Origin: 66-474 sp035281745 | GTDB lineage: Bacteria; Pseudomonadota; Gammaproteobacteria; Xanthomonadales; Rhodanobacteraceae | Direction of reading: 5' to 3' | Assembly: GCA_035281745.1 (NCBI GenBank) | Contig: DATEDI010000021.1 | Coordinates: forward strand, 158,394 to 222,393 | Length of the DNA: 64,000 bases | Shown here: positions 26,554 to 35,149 of the stretch, in pieces | Numbering within the stretch: position 1 is the stretch's first letter | Layout of the letters: every line of letters starts with the position of its first letter | Position numbers and translations under genes: made by a program | Notes under the pieces: generated by a model | Told to the model about the DNA's origin: nothing | Database searches by the model: none | What the model saw: the letters and a program-made list of their open reading frames with translations, nothing else

Positions 26554-27333
26554 ATGACCGGTTCCGCCGCCGGCGTCCGCGGTGCGCGGCGCCCGTTCGT
26601 GCGTCGATGGCTGCAACGGCTGTTGTGGCTGGTCGTGACATTCGTCGTGGCGACGTGGCTGCCGGTGCTGATCCTGCGCTTCGTGCCGCCCGTCACCAGC
26701 GCCTACATGCTGGAACGACGGATTTCGCGAATGTGGCAGGGCAACCATCGTTTTATCCTGCACTACGAATGGGTGCCGTGGAAACAGATCGCGCCGGTCG
26801 CGCCGCTGGCGATGGTGGCCGGCGAAGACCAGACTTTCCCGTTCAACCACGGCTTCGACATCCCGTCGATCCGTTCGGCCATCGACGAAGCGGAGGCCGG
26901 GGGCCGGCTGCGTGGCGCCAGCACGATCACCCAACAAACCGCGCGCAACCTGTTCCTGTGGAGCGGCGGCGGCTTCTTCCGCAAGGGCCTGGAAGCGTGG
27001 TTCACGGTGCTGATCGACATCACCTGGCCCAAGCACCGGGTGCTTGAGGTATACGCCAACATCGCCGAACTCGGCGACGGGATTTACGGGGTCGAAGCCG
27101 CCTCGCGAGCCTTCTTCCACCAACCGGCGTCGCGCCTGACCGCTCATCAGGCCGCGTTGCTCGCGGCGGTGCTGCCCGATCCGCGCGACTGGCACGCCGA
27201 CCGGCCGTCGCCGTACATCCAGCGCCGCGCAGCATGGATCCAGCAGCAGATGCGGCAATTGGGCGGGGTGTCCTACGTTCTCGACCCGCACCCGAAACGG
27301 CCGCGGGTTGCGCCGACACGCGACCGGCGATGA
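26554..27333 (+). CDS. mtgA: Monofunctional biosynthetic peptidoglycan transglycosylase
   Basis: MtgA polymerises lipid II into glycan strands at the periplasmic face of the inner membrane (GT51). The 259-residue protein has an N-terminal anchor helix (LLWLVVTFVVATWLPVLIL, about 24-43). The catalytic Glu lies in VAGEDQTFPFNHGFD, and the second conserved region is GASTITQQTARNLFLW. The third region is KHRVLEVYANIAELGDGIYGVEAASRAFF. It starts seven bases after copy A of the GAF-GGDEF-EAL gene, so the two are likely co-transcribed, which would link wall synthesis to cyclic-di-GMP only by expression. Confidence 0.95.
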   Translation: MTGSAAGVRGARRPFVRRWLQRLLWLVVTFVVATWLPVLILRFVPPVTSAYMLERRISRMWQGNHRFILHYEWVPWKQIAPVAPLAMVAGEDQTFPFNHGFDIPSIRSAIDEAEAGGRLRGASTITQQTARNLFLWSGGGFFRKGLEAWFTVLIDITWPKHRVLEVYANIAELGDGIYGVEAASRAFFHQPASRLTAHQAALLAAVLPDPRDWHADRPSPYIQRRAAWIQQQMRQLGGVSYVLDPHPKRPRVAPTRDRR

Positions 27334-27475
27334 TGTGTCGAATCGCGGAATCTTGACCCCGATCAAATTTCCGCTGCGAACCTGTAACCAAAGATCACAA
27401 AAAAAGGGCGCAACTTGGCGCGGTTTGTGCCGATATCGATCAGGAGCACCATCCAGTCTTCGAAAGGGGTCGGCC

Positions 27476-30379
27476 ATGGCCGCGAATGTTCATCTTCTGC
27501 CCAGAAGCATCCCGGCAGGCCAAACGGCGCCCCCCGCCACCGCGCTGTTGCAGGCCAGTGGCAACCTGTGGGCCGCGCCGGACCTTGACTCGGTGGTGGC
27601 GACCGCGAGTGCGTTGCTGACAGCCCTGATTCCGGGTGTCTTGATCGAACGCCGGGATCGACGCGACGTGCGGCCCTCGGCGCACACCGACAGTGGCCCG
27701 CTCCAGATTACGCTATCCCGGCGCGAAGTTCTGGTCGTCACCCCGCCCCCGGGGCACGGCGATCCGGCCTTGCTTGATGCAGCCGCCGAACTGATCGCCG
27801 CACGCGTCGACGCCCTCGACCAGCGCACCGCGCTCGCGGAATCGGTCGAACAACTCGGCAAATCCGAACGCCTGCAACGCGCGCTATATGCGATCGCCGA
27901 CCAGGCCAGCGCCGCCGGCACCGATCTCACCTCGATGTTCCGGGCCTTGCACGAGATCGTCGCGTCGCTGATGTACGCCGAGAACTTCTACATCGTCCTG
28001 TATGACGCGAAGCGGGATACCGTGCGGTTTCCTTACTATGCGGATACGGTCGACCCGGAGCTCCCGTTTCCGGACAGCGATCTCCCGATGACGGACATCA
28101 GCCATGGCCCGACCTGGTACGTGATCCGCGAGGGCAAGCCGCTGATGGGTTCGCCGGATGCGATGCCCCGACAGGTCAACGGGCCGTTCCACATCGTCGG
28201 CGCCGCGTTCGAAGACTGGCTGGGCGCGCCCCTGCTGCACGGCAACGAAGTGGCCGGTTGCGTGGTGGTGCAAAGTTACGACAAGACCCACCATTACGAT
28301 GAGCAGGACAAAGCCCTGCTCATCTACGTGGCCCAGCACATCCAGACCGCGCTGGAGCGCCGCCTGGCGCACGTCGATCTGGAACGACGGGTCGAGGAGC
28401 GCACCCTCGCGCTCAGCGCGGCCAATGACGTGCTGCAGCAGGAAGTGCTGGAACGGCAGCGCGGCGAGCGCCTGCAGGCGGCGCTGTTCCGGATCGCCGA
28501 GCTGGCCAGCAGCACCGATCAGCTCGAAGAGTTCTATGCATCCATCCACCGCATCGTGGATGACCTGATCAACGCACGCAACTTCTGCATAGCGCTCGTT
28601 TCCGAGGATGGCGCGGAACTCGGGTTTCCGTACTCGGTGGACGAGTGCGATCGCGAAAACCCGGCCCGCAAGCTGGCGAATGGACTCACCGAATATGTCT
28701 TGCTGCACGGTGCGCCCCTGCTGGCGGACAAATCCGAGATCATGCGATTGCGTGCCGCGGGCGCGGTGGGGAACTACGGTTCGATGGCGGAGTGCTGGCT
28801 GGGCGTCCCGCTGATCTGCGCCGAACACGCCGTCGGTGTCCTGGTGGTGCAAAGCTATTCACCCGAATACCACTACAGCCTGCGCGACCAGGAATTGCTG
28901 ACCTTCGTTTCCTACCACATCGCCAATGCGCTGGAGCGCATACGCGCCAAGGATTCACTGCGGCGTGCATACGCGCAGCTCGAAAACCGCGTCGACGAGC
29001 GCACACGCGCACTGGCGCTGGCCAATCGCGACCTGCGCTCGCAGATCACTGAACGCGAACGCGTGGAAGCGCGGCTGAAATACGAGACGCTGCACGACTC
29101 GCTGACCGGCCTGCCCAACCGCACCTTGCTGACGCAACGGCTGGAACATGCGCTGGCGCGTTATCACGCCGATGCGGATCGAAGTTTCGCGGTGTTGTTC
29201 ATGGACCTCGACCGCTTCAAGGTGATCAACGATTCGGTCGGCCACCTGGTCGGCGACGATCTGCTGATGCAGGTCGGCAGCCGCATCCGCGATTGCCTGA
29301 AATCCGAGGATGTGGTGGCGCGACTGGGCGGCGACGAATTCGCGGTACTGCTGGAAGGCGTCCACGACGCCACGCGCGCCTGCCAGATCGCCGAACGGAT
29401 CATCAACGATCTCAATGCGCCGTTCCGGCTGGCCGCCAAGGAGCTCTTCACGTCCACCTCGGTGGGCATCGCGCTGGCAGCGCCGCACTACCAGAACCCC
29501 GACGAATTGCTGCGCGACGCGGATTCGGCGATGTACCGCGCCAAGGCCGCCGGCCGCCACCGCTTCGCGGTGTTCGACGATGACCTCCGCAAGGAAGCGG
29601 TGTCGCTGCTGGAAGTGGAAAACGACCTGCGGCGCGGGCTGACGCGCAACGAGTTCGTGCCGTATTACCAGCCCGTGGTCGACGTCGAGAACGGCGACGT
29701 GGTCGGCTACGAGGCATTGATGCGCTGGCGGCATCCGCAGCGCGGCGTGCTGCTGCCGGGCGCCTTCCTCAACGTGGCCGAAGACACCGGCACGTCGGAA
29801 ACCATCGACTGGCAGATCTTCACCCAGGTCTGCCGCGACGCCAATGCGCTGGCCGGACGCAACGACGCCTTCGTCGCGATCAATCTTTCCGCACGCCATT
29901 TCAGCAATCCGCGCTTCGACCAGCGCCTGCTGGGATTGCTGGCCGAATACAACGTGCCGGCCGCGCGCCTGCGGGTCGAGGTGACCGAGCGCGCGCTGCT
30001 GGAAAACACGCCCGCGGTGAAACGCATCCTGCAAGTTTTCCGCGACGCCGGCATCAGCATCTCGCTGGACGATTTCGGCACCGGTTATTCATCGCTGTCG
30101 TATCTGCACCAATATCCGCTGCAGACGCTCAAGATCGACCGTTCGTTTGTCGCCAACCTCAGCGCGGGCGAGGAAGGCAGCAGCGACGCCGTGATCCGCG
30201 CGATCCTCGCGATGGCGGAAACGCTCTCGATCGAGGTGATCGCCGAGGGCGTCGAAACTCCGCTGCAGCGTGACATGCTGCGCCGGCTCGGCTGCCGGCA
30301 CGTGCAGGGCTTCCTGTACGCGAAGGCGCAGCCGGTCGACACCTGGATCGGCGACGCCGCACCCCATTTCTCCGCGTGA
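27476..30379 (+). CDS. GAF-GAF-GGDEF-EAL cyclic-di-GMP protein, copy B
   Basis: This 967-residue protein repeats copy A in domain order and sequence; the GAF2, GGDEF and EAL parts read largely alike along their length. The active loop is GGDEF near residue 619 with KSED upstream, and the EAL set (YEALMRW, NLSARHF, DDFGTGYSS, EGVET) is complete. The most divergent part is the first 110 residues. The start is ATG 27476 behind GAAAGGGG. It follows mtgA after 142 bases that include a poly-A patch (27398-27404), so it may have its own promoter. The pair is a tandem duplication with mtgA caught between. Confidence 0.88.
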   Translation: MAANVHLLPRSIPAGQTAPPATALLQASGNLWAAPDLDSVVATASALLTALIPGVLIERRDRRDVRPSAHTDSGPLQITLSRREVLVVTPPPGHGDPALLDAAAELIAARVDALDQRTALAESVEQLGKSERLQRALYAIADQASAAGTDLTSMFRALHEIVASLMYAENFYIVLYDAKRDTVRFPYYADTVDPELPFPDSDLPMTDISHGPTWYVIREGKPLMGSPDAMPRQVNGPFHIVGAAFEDWLGAPLLHGNEVAGCVVVQSYDKTHHYDEQDKALLIYVAQHIQTALERRLAHVDLERRVEERTLALSAANDVLQQEVLERQRGERLQAALFRIAELASSTDQLEEFYASIHRIVDDLINARNFCIALVSEDGAELGFPYSVDECDRENPARKLANGLTEYVLLHGAPLLADKSEIMRLRAAGAVGNYGSMAECWLGVPLICAEHAVGVLVVQSYSPEYHYSLRDQELLTFVSYHIANALERIRAKDSLRRAYAQLENRVDERTRALALANRDLRSQITERERVEARLKYETLHDSLTGLPNRTLLTQRLEHALARYHADADRSFAVLFMDLDRFKVINDSVGHLVGDDLLMQVGSRIRDCLKSEDVVARLGGDEFAVLLEGVHDATRACQIAERIINDLNAPFRLAAKELFTSTSVGIALAAPHYQNPDELLRDADSAMYRAKAAGRHRFAVFDDDLRKEAVSLLEVENDLRRGLTRNEFVPYYQPVVDVENGDVVGYEALMRWRHPQRGVLLPGAFLNVAEDTGTSETIDWQIFTQVCRDANALAGRNDAFVAINLSARHFSNPRFDQRLLGLLAEYNVPAARLRVEVTERALLENTPAVKRILQVFRDAGISISLDDFGTGYSSLSYLHQYPLQTLKIDRSFVANLSAGEEGSSDAVIRAILAMAETLSIEVIAEGVETPLQRDMLRRLGCRHVQGFLYAKAQPVDTWIGDAAPHFSA

Positions 30380-30492
30380 CGTCCGCACCCCAGCGTGCCT
30401 GACGGTGCCATGAAGGTCGGGATCCGCGTTCCGCCGGGGCGCGTCGCAAGCGCTAGAATCGAAAGACCTTCCGCAATCCGGAGAACACGGCC

Positions 30493-30921
30493 ATGCGACA
30501 GGTCAGGCATTTACTGGAAGAAAAGGGCGGCGAGGTTTACACCATCACCCCGGAAGCGCCGGTGCTGGATGCAATCCGGTTGATGGCGGAGCGCCGCGTT
30601 GGCGCGCTGCCGGTGATGCGGGGCGAGGCGCTCGCCGGCATCGTCACCGAACGCGACTATGCGCGGAAGGTAATCCTGAAAGGCCGCTCTTCGCGGGAAA
30701 CGCCGGTGTCGGAAATCATGACGCCCGCACCCACCACGGTTTCGCTTGGCACCACGGTGGATGAATGCATGCGCCTGTGCACGGAGCTGCGGGTTCGCCA
30801 TTTGCCGGCGGTCGAAGGCAACCGGCTGATCGGGATCGTGTCGATCGGCGATCTGGTGAAGGCGGTGATCGATGACCAGGCGGCGGAAATCGACCACCTG
30901 CAGCGCTACATCGCGGGTTGA
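30493..30921 (+). CDS. CBS-domain pair protein
   Basis: The 142-residue protein consists almost wholly of two CBS motifs. The first is at about 10-65 (VYTITPEAPVLDAIRLMAERRVGALPVM, GIVTERDYARKVIL). The second is at about 75-130 (IMTPAPTTVSLGTTVDECMRLCTELRVRHLPAVE, GIVSIGDLVKAVI). Such pairs bind adenine nucleotides and sense energy state, but no effector domain is attached, so the target is unknown. A TAGAAT box at 30454-30459 and a GGAGAA ribosome site are in place before the ATG. Confidence 0.9.
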   Translation: MRQVRHLLEEKGGEVYTITPEAPVLDAIRLMAERRVGALPVMRGEALAGIVTERDYARKVILKGRSSRETPVSEIMTPAPTTVSLGTTVDECMRLCTELRVRHLPAVEGNRLIGIVSIGDLVKAVIDDQAAEIDHLQRYIAG

Positions 30922-30988
30922 CTGGCCCGAGGCGAGCATGCGTCCCTGAAGCTATCGCCGCCGATCATCCATGACCGGCCGAAATACC

Positions 30989-31015
30989 GCGCGCGCGATG
31001 CCACCGGCATCGCGC
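30989..31015. terminator. Hairpin between convergent CBS and cytochrome genes
   Basis: Bases 30989-31000 pair perfectly with 31004-31015 (12 bp, three-base loop). It lies between two convergent genes, where a bidirectional terminator is expected, but neither side has a good U-run. It may need Rho or only block RNA decay. Confidence 0.45.
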
Positions 31016-31026
31016 GCAAACGCGTG

Positions 31027-31560
31027 TCATTTCACCTGCGACACCATCCACTTCACCGTGGCTTCCACCTGCGCGTCGGAGAGCACCGGATTGCCGCCCT
31101 TGGCCGGCATGTGGTTGCCATCGGGACCGGTGTAGCCATCGATCGCATGCTTGACCAGCGTGTCGATGCCTTCCTTGATGCGCGGCGCCCACGCGGCCTT
31201 GTCGCTGACCTTCGGGGCGCCCGCGGCGCCGGTCGAATGACAGGTGGTGCACAGATGATCGAAGATCGCCTTGCCGTCGGTGGTACCACCGTAGGCGACC
31301 TGTGAGGCGGCAGCTTGGGTCGCGGCGGCCTTGGCGGCTTCCATCGCGGCGCGTCCGGTGTTGCCCGCGTAGACCGCACTGACCGGACTGATGCGCTCGC
31401 CCGCTTGCTGCACTTCCCGCTGATTGCTCTCTCTCGGCAAGGTGGTCCACACGATCGCGCCGATGATGATCAACACCACCGCCGTGCTCGCGAGCATGGC
31501 GATCATGATCGCGAAATGCTTCATGAAGGTACGATCGGAAGGGGTGAGATGCGTGCTCAC
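31027..31560 (-). CDS. Membrane-anchored cytochrome c5-family protein
   Basis: The 177-residue protein carries one covalent haem for periplasmic electron transfer. After a short N-tail there is one hydrophobic helix (FAIMIAMLASTAVVLIIIGAIVW, about 16-38) that anchors it. A linker rich in Ala follows, and then the haem site CTTCH at 104-108. The likely axial Met lies in NHMPAKGG, and the C-terminal LSDAQVEATVKWMV helix is typical of cytochrome c5. The start is GTG 31560, supported by GGAG seven bases upstream; the longer frame to 31626 would place the promoter inside the gene. Redox partners are not evident locally. Confidence 0.9.
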   Translation of the reverse strand: MSTHLTPSDRTFMKHFAIMIAMLASTAVVLIIIGAIVWTTLPRESNQREVQQAGERISPVSAVYAGNTGRAAMEAAKAAATQAAASQVAYGGTTDGKAIFDHLCTTCHSTGAAGAPKVSDKAAWAPRIKEGIDTLVKHAIDGYTGPDGNHMPAKGGNPVLSDAQVEATVKWMVSQVK

Positions 31561-31625
31561 TTGCGAACTCCGGTTGGAAGGCGAACGGCGTCCCCGGGCC
31601 CCCGTGGCCGCCGCATATCCGCGCA

Positions 31626-31654
31626 AGTATAGCGTCCCGGCGATGCGTCACCAA
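31626..31654 (-). promoter_or_regulatory. Sigma-70-like promoter for the cytochrome gene
   Basis: On the minus strand TTGGTG (31654-31649) and TATACT (31631-31626) are separated by 17 bases. Transcription would start about 60 bases before the GTG at 31560. The fit is good by eye only. Confidence 0.55.
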
Positions 31655-31729
31655 ATGCGCCCGCGTTGACCTGGACTAAACGCCGCGTCGTGTACAACAC
31701 GAGCCTTTCGTCGCACCACCGGACAAGGG

Positions 31730-33295
31730 ATGGCCAACAACCACTTCGACTTGATCGTGATCGGCTCGGGTCCGGGTGGTGCGGCGCTGGCGCAACGGCT
31801 GGCGCCATCGGGCAGGAAGATCCTGATGCTGGAACGCGGTGACTGGCTCAAGCGTTCGCCCGACAACTGGAGCCCGAAGTCGGTCTTCATCGACAACATT
31901 TACCAGGCCGACGAAACCTGGTACGACAAACACGGCACGGCTTTTCATCCCGGCCTGCACTATTTCGTGGGCGGCAATTCCAAGATGTACGGCGCGGCCC
32001 TGTTCCGCCTGCGCGAACGCGATTTCGGGGAAATCCGACACGCCGACGGCCTCTCGCCCGCATGGCCACTGAAGTACGACGTGTTCGCGCCGTATTACGA
32101 CGAAGCGGAAAAGCTGTTCCATGTGCACGGCGCGTCCGGCGAGGACCCGACCGAGCCGAGCCGCGACACGCCGTATCCGTTCCCGCCGGTCGCGCACGAA
32201 CCGCGGATGCAGCAACTGTCAGACGCCTTCGCGCGCCAGGGCCTGCATCCGTTCCACATGCCACTCGGCATCCTGCTGGATGAAACCGATGGCGTGGTCG
32301 CGCGTTCCAGCCCGTGCGTGCGCTGCGGCGCGTTCGACGGGTATCCGTGTCCGACCAATGGCAAGGCCGACGCCGAAATCATCTGCGTCAATCCGACGCT
32401 GGCCGTGCACCCGAACGTGACGCTGTTGACCGGCGCATATGTTTCGCGGCTGGACACCGATGCATCGGGCCGCGTCGTCAATGCCGTGCAGGTGGAACGC
32501 GACGGCGCGAAGGAAACGTATTCCGCCGACATCGTGGTGGTCGCGTGCGGCGCGCTGTCCTCCGCCTTGTTGCTGCTGCGCTCGGCCAACGACAAGCATT
32601 CCGACGGACTGGCCAACGGCTCCGACCAGGTCGGCCGCAATTACATCCGCCACAACCAGTCGGTGCTGATGGCGATCACGCGCGAACCGAACGACACGAT
32701 TTTCCAGAAGACGGTGGGCGTCAGTGACTTCTATTTCGGCGCAGAGGATTGGCCGTTCCCGCTCGGCCTGATCCAGATGACGGGCAAGTCGCACGCCGAC
32801 ACGATCCGCGGCGAGGCGCTGCCGGACTGGCTCGAATGGTTGCCCGAGAAGCCGTTCGAATACATCGCCCGCCACTCGCTGGATTTCTGGCTGTCCAGCG
32901 AAGACCTGCCACGCCTTGAGAACCGCATCCGCTACGACGGCGACCGCGTGGTAGTCGAGCAGACCGACAACAACATGGAAGCGCACCGCCGGCTCAAGGC
33001 GAAACTGGAATCGCTGCTGGAACCGATCGGCGCGCATCCGCACACGCTGCGGCGCACGCAATATCTCGGCCAGGACATTCCGATCGGCGGCACCGCGCAC
33101 CAGGCCGGCACCGCGCGCTTCGGCAGCGATCCGGACACCTCGGTGCTCGACCTCGATTGCAAGGCACACGAACTCGACAATCTTTATGTCGCCGACGCGA
33201 GTTTCTTTCCGTCGATCGGCGCGGTGAACCCGACCCTCACGATCGTCGCGAACGCACTGCGCGTGGCGGATCGGATCGCGGAGCGGATGCGGTGA
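31730..33295 (+). CDS. GMC-family FAD oxidoreductase
   Basis: The 521-residue enzyme is predicted to oxidise a sugar or alcohol hydroxyl with FAD. The dinucleotide fold is at the N-terminus (FDLIVIGSGPGGAALAQRL, residues 6-24). FVGGNSKMYGAALFR is the GMC FAD loop. A cysteine cluster CVRCGAFDGYPC occurs near residue 199. The C-terminal GMC signature with the active-site Asn reads VADASFFPSIGAVNPTLTIVANALRVADRI. No signal peptide is seen. It opens a same-strand run with DoxX, cupin, SMP-30 and VOC genes that leads to the cyclic glucan synthase. A TTGACC/TGTACA pair at 31666/31691 has a 19-base spacer and is a weak promoter candidate. Substrate is not determined. Confidence 0.87.
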   Translation: MANNHFDLIVIGSGPGGAALAQRLAPSGRKILMLERGDWLKRSPDNWSPKSVFIDNIYQADETWYDKHGTAFHPGLHYFVGGNSKMYGAALFRLRERDFGEIRHADGLSPAWPLKYDVFAPYYDEAEKLFHVHGASGEDPTEPSRDTPYPFPPVAHEPRMQQLSDAFARQGLHPFHMPLGILLDETDGVVARSSPCVRCGAFDGYPCPTNGKADAEIICVNPTLAVHPNVTLLTGAYVSRLDTDASGRVVNAVQVERDGAKETYSADIVVVACGALSSALLLLRSANDKHSDGLANGSDQVGRNYIRHNQSVLMAITREPNDTIFQKTVGVSDFYFGAEDWPFPLGLIQMTGKSHADTIRGEALPDWLEWLPEKPFEYIARHSLDFWLSSEDLPRLENRIRYDGDRVVVEQTDNNMEAHRRLKAKLESLLEPIGAHPHTLRRTQYLGQDIPIGGTAHQAGTARFGSDPDTSVLDLDCKAHELDNLYVADASFFPSIGAVNPTLTIVANALRVADRIAERMR

Positions 33296-33305
33296 GGAGC
33301 GCCCC

Positions 33306-33824
33306 ATGTGGCTGAATCTCTACTTCATTCCGATCGCTATCCGAGTGTGTCTGGTGGTGCTGTTTCCGTTCAGCGCACTGGACAAGATCGTGTTCTGGAA
33401 AGACGCGATCGCACAGGCGGATTCTTCCTTTCTGCCGAGCTGGAGTGGTCCGCCATTGCTGATCGCTGCAATCGTCGTGGAAGGCGTGACACCTTTCTGC
33501 ATCGTGTTCGGCTGGCACGATCGCCTCGCCGCGTTCCTGCTGGCGCTGTTCTGCATCGTCACCGCAATCCTGTATCACCCGTTCTGGAAGTTCCGCGATT
33601 TCTGGAAGTCGGGCAACAGTGTGGCGCGCAGTCACTTCTGGGATTTTCTGAAGAACTTCGGATTGGTCGGTGGCTTGCTGCTGGTCGTGTTCGCGACCCA
33701 GCTCGCGCCCGCGGGCGCCGTCGCGCGCCGGCCCTTGTCATCGACCACCGTGTACACGCCGGCCGGCGTCGCGCCGCCATCTGCAGTTTCCGGATGGTCG
33801 AGCCCACGCTCCGAGGGGCACTGA
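33306..33824 (+). CDS. DoxX-family integral membrane protein
   Basis: The 172-residue protein has four hydrophobic segments (about 5-22, 47-68, 75-92 and 115-135). These include LYFIPIAIRVCLVVLFPFSALDK and PLLIAAIVVEGVTPFCIVFGW, the pattern of the DoxX/SURF4-like family. Members often accompany oxidoreductases and are thought to interact with quinones or provide membrane anchoring. It starts ten bases after the GMC gene with a GAGGAG ribosome site, and may serve as membrane partner of that dehydrogenase. The C-terminal tail (about 140-172) is low complexity. Confidence 0.8.
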   Translation: MWLNLYFIPIAIRVCLVVLFPFSALDKIVFWKDAIAQADSSFLPSWSGPPLLIAAIVVEGVTPFCIVFGWHDRLAAFLLALFCIVTAILYHPFWKFRDFWKSGNSVARSHFWDFLKNFGLVGGLLLVVFATQLAPAGAVARRPLSSTTVYTPAGVAPPSAVSGWSSPRSEGH

Positions 33825-33828
33825 CCGC

Positions 33829-34251
33829 ATGAGCACCGACGCGCCCACGCTCGCTTATTGGCATGTATGGACCGACGCACACGGCGTCAGCCACCAGCAA
33901 CGTCGCACGCTGCACGACTTCGAGCGGCAGAGCATGGGCGGCGCGGCGCCGCAATGGAACCACGTGCTGGAACAAAAACCGGCGCGTGCGATGTTCAGCG
34001 TGCTGCCCGCCGGCTGGATCGGCGACTGGCACGAGAACCCCGCACCGCAATGGATCGTGCCGCTATCGGGCCGCTGGTTCGTGGAAACGATGGATGGCAC
34101 GCGGGTGGAAATGGGCGCGGGCGAGGTCTCGTTCGGCGGCGACCAGGATTGCGTGGCCGACGCGAACGGGCACAAGGGTCATCGTTCCGGAACGGTGGGC
34201 GACGAGGCCGCGGTTTTGATGATCGTGCAGATGGACGGCGGCGATGAGTGA
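33829..34251 (+). CDS. Cupin-domain protein
   Basis: The 140-residue protein starts at ATG 33829, four bases after the DoxX gene. The cupin features are GDWHENPAPQWIVPLSGRWFVETMDGTRVEMGAGEVSFGGD, which carries the two conserved strands and a His for metal (GDWHEN). Function cannot be named from sequence; small cupins in sugar loci can be isomerases or ligand-binding proteins. Its last eight bases overlap the SMP-30 gene, so the two are coupled. Confidence 0.78.
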   Translation: MSTDAPTLAYWHVWTDAHGVSHQQRRTLHDFERQSMGGAAPQWNHVLEQKPARAMFSVLPAGWIGDWHENPAPQWIVPLSGRWFVETMDGTRVEMGAGEVSFGGDQDCVADANGHKGHRSGTVGDEAAVLMIVQMDGGDE

Positions 34252-35149
34252 TTACGAAATCCTCGATCCGCGCTTCCGCTCGATGGTGCTGCCGAACGCA
34301 CCGCTGGAAAAACTGGCGGACGGGTTCCGCTGGCTGGAAGGGCCGGCGTGGTTCGCCGACATGCAGTGCCTGTTGTTCAGCGACATCCCGAACGACCGCA
34401 TCATGCGCTGGACGGCGTCGGGGGGCGTAACGGTGTTCCGGCAACCGTCGCGCTTCGCCAATGGCCATACGCGCGATCGCGAGGGACGATTGATCGGCTG
34501 CCTGCACGGCGGCCGCGCCCTCGTGCGCACCGAGCTCGACGGCAGCGTCACCACGCTGGTCGAACGCTTCGATGGCAAACCCCTCAACTCGCCCAACGAC
34601 GTGGTGGTGAAATCCGACGGCACGATCTGGTTTTCCGATCCGCCCTACGGCATCCAGACCGATTACGAAGGCGGCAAGCGCGAATCCGAATCGCCGGCCA
34701 ACCTTTACCGCTTCGATCCGCGCGACGACACGCTGAATGTGGTGATCGGCGACATCGCGGGTCCGAACGGCCTGTGTTTTTCGCCCGACGAAAAACGCCT
34801 GTACGTCACCGACACCGGCGTGCAATTCGAGCCCGATTCGAAACGCTGCATCCGCGTGTACGACGTCGGCGATGACAGCAAATCGTTGCGCCACGGCCGC
34901 GATTTCCATACCGCCGCGACGGGACACGCCGATGGCATCCGCTGCGACGAAGACGGCAACGTCTGGGCAGCCGTCGGCGACGGCGTACATTGCATCGCGC
35001 CCGACGGCACCCTGCTCGGCCGCATCGAAGTGCCGTGCACGGTATCCAATCTGTGCTTCGGCGACCGTCATCGCAGCCGGTTATTCCTGTGCGCCTCGCA
35101 GACGTTGTATGCGATCTGGATCAACCGCCGTGGTGCGCAACGGCCGTGA
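34244..35149 (+). CDS. SMP-30/gluconolactonase-family lactonase
   Basis: The 301-residue protein is a six-bladed beta-propeller of the SMP-30 family, which hydrolyses sugar lactones with one divalent metal. Metal-site candidates are Glu32 (RWLEGPAW), Asn in LNSPNDVVV, Asn in AGPNGLCFSPD and Asp in GHADGIRCDEDG. It overlaps the cupin gene at its start and the VOC gene at its end. With the GMC enzyme upstream and an SDR glucose dehydrogenase-like gene downstream, a role in opening aldonolactones is reasonable but unproven. Confidence 0.87.
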   Translation: MSDYEILDPRFRSMVLPNAPLEKLADGFRWLEGPAWFADMQCLLFSDIPNDRIMRWTASGGVTVFRQPSRFANGHTRDREGRLIGCLHGGRALVRTELDGSVTTLVERFDGKPLNSPNDVVVKSDGTIWFSDPPYGIQTDYEGGKRESESPANLYRFDPRDDTLNVVIGDIAGPNGLCFSPDEKRLYVTDTGVQFEPDSKRCIRVYDVGDDSKSLRHGRDFHTAATGHADGIRCDEDGNVWAAVGDGVHCIAPDGTLLGRIEVPCTVSNLCFGDRHRSRLFLCASQTLYAIWINRRGAQRP

